Source of the DNA: Eubacteriaceae bacterium UBA7485
Lineage (GTDB): Bacteria; Bacillota; Clostridia; Eubacteriales; Eubacteriaceae
Reading direction: 5' to 3'
Length of the DNA stretch: 8,324 bases
Assembly: GCA_002478485.1 (NCBI GenBank)
Contig: DLOL01000071.1
Location: 710 to 9,033 of the forward strand
Numbering within the stretch: position 1 is the stretch's first letter; each line of letters opens with the position of its first letter. The notes under the pieces are model-generated. The model was not told where the DNA came from, searched no databases, and saw nothing but the letters and a program-made list of their open reading frames with translations. The translations under genes were made by a program, and so were the position numbers. Of the stretch, positions 6,034 to 8,324 are shown piece after piece.

Positions 6034-6039
6034 TATAAT
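6034..6039 (+). promoter_or_regulatory. Possible -10 box just before the 6049-6088 terminator
   Basis: A perfect TATAAT (6034-6039) would place a transcript start near 6046, producing an RNA of only about 43 nt made almost entirely of the terminator hairpin. No good -35 hexamer is seen at the normal spacing, so this may be chance in AT-rich DNA. Confidence 0.25.
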
Positions 6040-6048
6040 CTTTTGTCG

Positions 6049-6088
6049 AAAAACGTCGTGTTTCTTAAGCCGTGCACGACGTTTTTTT
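6049..6088 (+). terminator. Strong rho-independent terminator, probably for the epimerase gene
   Basis: A 12-bp stem AAAAACGTCGTG (6049-6060) / CACGACGTTTTT (6075-6086) with a 14-nt loop ends in T7 (6082-6088). It lies about 100 nt after the epimerase stop. The A-rich left flank also gives a T-run on the minus strand, so it can act in both directions. Confidence 0.88.
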
Positions 6089-6231
6089 ATGATATAACTT
6101 ATAGCCATGAACCGATTTTTGCTCATATATTAATGGAGACACCCTTATATAAGCTTTCAGGCGTTAAGTCAAAAAAGTGAATTCAGGTAAAAATTTAACC
6201 GGTTTTCGACCAGTTTTCCCACTTTCTATTA
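6089..6231. other. Gene-free AT-rich spacer
   Basis: Between the terminator and the next promoter I see no supported gene. Two very short ORFs (8 and 15 codons, starting near 6106 and 6133) have no convincing ribosome binding sites. A tandem imperfect 11-bp repeat (CCGGTTTTCGA / CCAGTTTTCCC, about 6200-6221) is the only visible structure and its role is unknown. Confidence 0.5.
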
Positions 6232-6260
6232 TTTCAATACAATGAGAGTTGATTTATAAT
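6232..6260 (+). promoter_or_regulatory. Candidate promoter of the small ORF-ogt-tex unit
   Basis: TTTCAA (6232-6237, 3 of 6 matches), a 17-nt spacer and a perfect TATAAT (6255-6260). The predicted start near 6267 leaves about 16 nt before the AGGAG ribosome binding site of the small ORF. The -35 is weak, so an activator or another sigma factor is possible. Confidence 0.5.
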
Positions 6261-6295
6261 GACTTAAACAGACTATCCTTTCAGGAGTCCCACTC

Positions 6296-6337
6296 ATGGC
6301 AAATAAACCAGTGACAATAACAGAAAAGACATTTTGA
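6296..6337 (+). CDS. 13-residue leader peptide or gene remnant ahead of ogt
   Basis: An ATG 8 nt after a strong ribosome binding site (AGGAG, 6283-6287) opens a 13-residue frame, MANKPVTITEKTF, ending UUU-UGA. The stop lies 10 nt before the ogt ATG, whose own ribosome binding site is weak, so ogt may be translated by coupling to this frame. A +1 slip on U4 (6332-6335) would bypass the stop and continue in the ogt frame through GAA and GTG. The peptide loosely recalls the first residues of thioredoxins, so a deleted trx gene start is another reading. Too short to classify. Confidence 0.4.
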   Translation: MANKPVTITEKTF

Positions 6338-6347
6338 AGTGAGAACT

Positions 6348-6830
6348 ATGAAAAAAGATACTAAAAAAACATTGCAATCCTACACGTACATGACATCTCT
6401 TGGACCAATTACACTGACGGAGGAAGACGGATATATTACAGAGTGCATGTTTGGAAATTTTGGTTATTATGATGCAAACACAGACCTGACGGATGAAGCC
6501 TTTGCGCAAATCGAAGAGTATCTGGCAGGTAAAAGAGAAAAATTTGACCTTCCTCTCAATCAGGAGGGATCTGACTTTGATCAGGAGATCTGGAAGATTC
6601 TCAGAAATATTCCCTTTGGTGAAAAACGCACATATGCTGAAATTGCCAAAGAGCTCGGAAGGCCTTCAGCCGCCAGAGCCGTGGGTAATGCTTGCGGGCG
6701 AAACAGAATCGCGATTATTATACCTTGCCACAGGGCTGTTCGCAGTGATGGGACAATCGGGGGATACGCCTGGGGGCCAGAAAGAAAGAGAAAACTTCTG
6801 GATATTGAAGAACGGTATAAAAAGAACTGA
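6348..6830 (+). CDS. ogt: Methylated-DNA--protein-cysteine S-methyltransferase
   Basis: 160 residues from the ATG at 6348; a GTG at 6339 in the same frame is a less likely start. The protein repairs O6-alkylguanine (and O4-alkylthymine) by irreversible transfer of the alkyl group to its own cysteine. Visible features are an N-terminal ribonuclease H-like domain (about 12-70), then the conserved catalytic domain: FDQEIWKILRNIPFGEKRTY (77-96), the recognition helix with the arginine finger SAARAVGNACGRN (107-119, Arg110), the active-site motif IIIPCHRAV (123-131, Cys127), and GTIGGYAWGPERKRKLL (135-151). The length fits the short Ogt/MGMT type without an Ada regulatory domain. It lies 10 nt after a 13-codon ORF and 16 nt before tex, so it is probably cotranscribed with both. 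Only a weak GAAGTGAG precedes the start. Confidence 0.95.
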   Translation: MKKDTKKTLQSYTYMTSLGPITLTEEDGYITECMFGNFGYYDANTDLTDEAFAQIEEYLAGKREKFDLPLNQEGSDFDQEIWKILRNIPFGEKRTYAEIAKELGRPSAARAVGNACGRNRIAIIIPCHRAVRSDGTIGGYAWGPERKRKLLDIEERYKKN

Positions 6831-6846
6831 TTAGATTGGAAGACGG

Positions 6847-8324
6847 ATGAACCACACACCTGAGCAGGAGACGATCGCACAGGAGCTATCGCTCTCCGTC
6901 GACAAAGTGGAGAACACCATCAAGCTGATTGATGAGGGAAACACAGTTCCGTTCATTGCCCGCTACAGAAAAGATGTGACGGGCGGAATGAGCGATGACG
7001 TTTTGAGAGAGTTTTCTGCAAGGCTTGATTATTTGAGAAAGCTTCATAACCGGCTCGATGAAATCGAGAATTCGATTGTGGAGCAGGGAAAAATGACGGA
7101 TGAAGTCATGAAGAATCTGGCTGCCTGCACCACCCTGCAGGATGCCGAAACAGTTTATCTCCCGTTTAAGAGAAAGAAACGGACTCGTGCGATGGTAGCG
7201 CGGGAAAAGGGACTGGAGCCTTTGGCTCAGCTGATTCTTGACAAGTCGGATGATGAAGAGATCCTCTCTCAGGCAGAAGCTTTCATTGACCCTGAAAACG
7301 GAGTCGAAGATGTTGAGGAGGCGGTTTCAGGTGCAAAAGATATTGTAGCTGAAGTTATCTCTGAAGACCTGAACATCAGAAAGAACATCAAAGACGTCCT
7401 CAAGGCCAGTGCGGTCTTGAAGACAGCTGTGACAAAGGAATTTCGTGACGAGCAGACAGAATTCATGGATTATTATGAATTCTCCGAACCAGTTGGAAAA
7501 ATTCCCGGACACCGCGTCCTCGCAGTTAATCGCGGGGAGAAAAAAGGCGTGCTGAGCGTTAAAATCGAATGTCCGGGCGATCTTGAATACAGAGAAGAGA
7601 GAAAAGAGCGCAGACCATCAAAACAAGACAGAAAGCATTCAGGTCTGGCAGCGTTAGACTGGATCATCAATCCGAATAAGAGCGTCATCCTGAAAGAGAC
7701 GCTTGAAGATGCGTATAAACGACTGATTTTTCCTTCTCTTGAGCGGGAAATCCGTTCAGATCTGAAGGAAGCAGCTGAAGAGAGCGCAATTAAGACGTTT
7801 GGAATCAATTTGAAAAAACTGCTTCTTCAATATCCGATCAAAGGAAAAACGACAATGGGCTTTGACCCGGGCTTTAAGAATGGCTGCAAGATTGCTGTAC
7901 TGGATCCGATGGGGAAATTTGTCGACAGTGCAATTGTAAAACCTCCATTTGCCGGCAAAAAGTCGGATGAAGCTGAGAAAAAAGTTCTCTCCATGATTGA
8001 GAAGGATAAAGTCGATATTATTGCGCTTGGAAACGGAACGGCGTCAAGAGAATCGGAAGCTTTTATTGCTGATCTGATTAAGAAAACGGACCGTAATGTT
8101 TCCTATTTGATTGTGAATGAAGCCGGCGCTTCAATCTATTCGGCTTCCAAGCTTGCGGCTGAAGAGTATCCTGAACTTGACGTGTCAATTCGCGGAGCCA
8201 TTTCCATTGCGGGAAGGCTGCAGGATCCACTCTCTGAACTGATCAAAATCGAGCCCCAGCACATCGGAGTGGGACAGTACCAGCATGATGTGGACCAGAA
8301 AGCGTTCCGTTTCCAAGCGCAATA
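6847..8324 (+). CDS. tex: Tex-family transcription accessory RNA-binding protein (3' truncated)
   Basis: 492 complete codons are visible and the frame is open to the right edge; full-length Tex is about 720-770 residues. Tex is a cytoplasmic nucleic-acid-binding protein related to eukaryotic Spt6. In view are the N-terminal helical domain with NTVPFIARYRKDVTGGM (31-47) and LPFKRKKRTRAMVAREKG (105-122), then the YqgF/RNase H-like domain beginning TMGFDPGFKNGCK (336-348), ALGNGTASRE (396-405), VNEAGASIYSAS (424-435) and GAISIAGRLQDPLSELIKIE (451-470), ending VGQYQHDVDQK (475-485). The helix-hairpin-helix and S1 domains would lie beyond the edge. After residue 485 the sequence (AFRFQAQ) no longer resembles Tex and coincides with the edge repeat, so 8303-8324 is not trustworthy. 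GGAAGA about 5 nt upstream is a modest ribosome binding site. It probably shares the ogt operon (16-nt gap). Confidence 0.95.
   Translation, partial: MNHTPEQETIAQELSLSVDKVENTIKLIDEGNTVPFIARYRKDVTGGMSDDVLREFSARLDYLRKLHNRLDEIENSIVEQGKMTDEVMKNLAACTTLQDAETVYLPFKRKKRTRAMVAREKGLEPLAQLILDKSDDEEILSQAEAFIDPENGVEDVEEAVSGAKDIVAEVISEDLNIRKNIKDVLKASAVLKTAVTKEFRDEQTEFMDYYEFSEPVGKIPGHRVLAVNRGEKKGVLSVKIECPGDLEYREERKERRPSKQDRKHSGLAALDWIINPNKSVILKETLEDAYKRLIFPSLEREIRSDLKEAAEESAIKTFGINLKKLLLQYPIKGKTTMGFDPGFKNGCKIAVLDPMGKFVDSAIVKPPFAGKKSDEAEKKVLSMIEKDKVDIIALGNGTASRESEAFIADLIKKTDRNVSYLIVNEAGASIYSASKLAAEEYPELDVSIRGAISIAGRLQDPLSELIKIEPQHIGVGQYQHDVDQKAFRFQAQ
8303..8324. repeat. Right-edge inverted copy of 8019-8040 (likely fold-back artefact)
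   Basis: Bases 8303-8324 are the exact reverse complement of 8019-8040. The match breaks at 8302 versus 8041, giving exactly 22 bp, the same length as at the left edge. The Tex frame departs from its conserved sequence at this point, which supports a chimeric end rather than a genomic repeat. Confidence 0.85.

Noticed and set aside
6493..6834. 113-codon plus-strand ORF in another frame within ogt
   Set aside because: It lies inside the strongly conserved Ogt frame and shows no recognisable motif.
7269..7808. Several minus-strand ORFs under tex
   Set aside because: They are antisense to a conserved Tex frame, are Ser/Phe-rich, and lack ribosome binding sites.
1..8324. CRISPR array, insertion sequence, prophage or riboswitch
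   Set aside because: I found no regularly spaced direct repeats, transposase or integrase, terminal repeats of an element, or conserved riboswitch core.

Overview
This 8.3 kb window looks like a chromosomal segment of a low-to-mid GC Gram-positive bacterium (Bacillota, probably Clostridia or Erysipelotrichia; genus not resolvable by eye). The reasons are strong AGGAG-type ribosome binding sites, sigma-A-like TTGACA/TATAAT promoters, hairpin-plus-T terminators after most genes, two serine tRNAs with encoded CCA, and Bacillota-like versions of MutY, Tex, IlvE and the LacX-type epimerase. I see no transposase, integrase, phage gene or CRISPR array.

Layout, left to right. A truncated FAD-dependent oxidoreductase (minus strand, 1-870) is divergent from a NADAR-family protein of the DarT1-associated (DarG1-like) antitoxin type (1066-1743), which has no DarT toxin beside it. 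That gene converges on mutY (minus, 1751-2815), and the two share one terminator hairpin. mutY is divergent from ilvE (2978-4045), which has a good promoter and its own terminator. A gene-free AT-rich stretch (4074-4309) holds a perfect 12-bp-arm palindrome. Next comes a minus-strand tRNA-Ser(UGA)/tRNA-Ser(GCU) operon with a consensus promoter and a terminator, then a small membrane-anchored heavy-metal-associated protein (minus, 4628-5002), divergent from an aldose-1-epimerase-like gene (5091-5951). After a terminator and a roughly 200-bp AT-rich leader come a 13-codon ORF with a strong ribosome binding site, ogt (O6-alkylguanine-DNA methyltransferase, 6348-6830) and tex (6847 to the right edge, truncated). 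The last three probably form one transcription unit.

Functionally this is mostly housekeeping: DNA base repair (mutY, ogt, perhaps the NADAR protein), branched-chain amino acid metabolism, sugar anomer interconversion, metal handling and transcription/translation support.

Two things stand out. First, both window edges end in exact 22-bp inverted copies of sequence about 290 bp further in (1-22 with 292-313; 8303-8324 with 8019-8040), and the Tex reading frame loses family similarity exactly where the right copy begins. This looks like fold-back chimera or assembly-graph ends rather than biology, so bases 1-22 and 8303-8324 should not be trusted. Second, the best biological leads are the orphan DarG1-like NADAR gene and the small ORF ahead of ogt, which ends in UUU-UGA one frame away from ogt.
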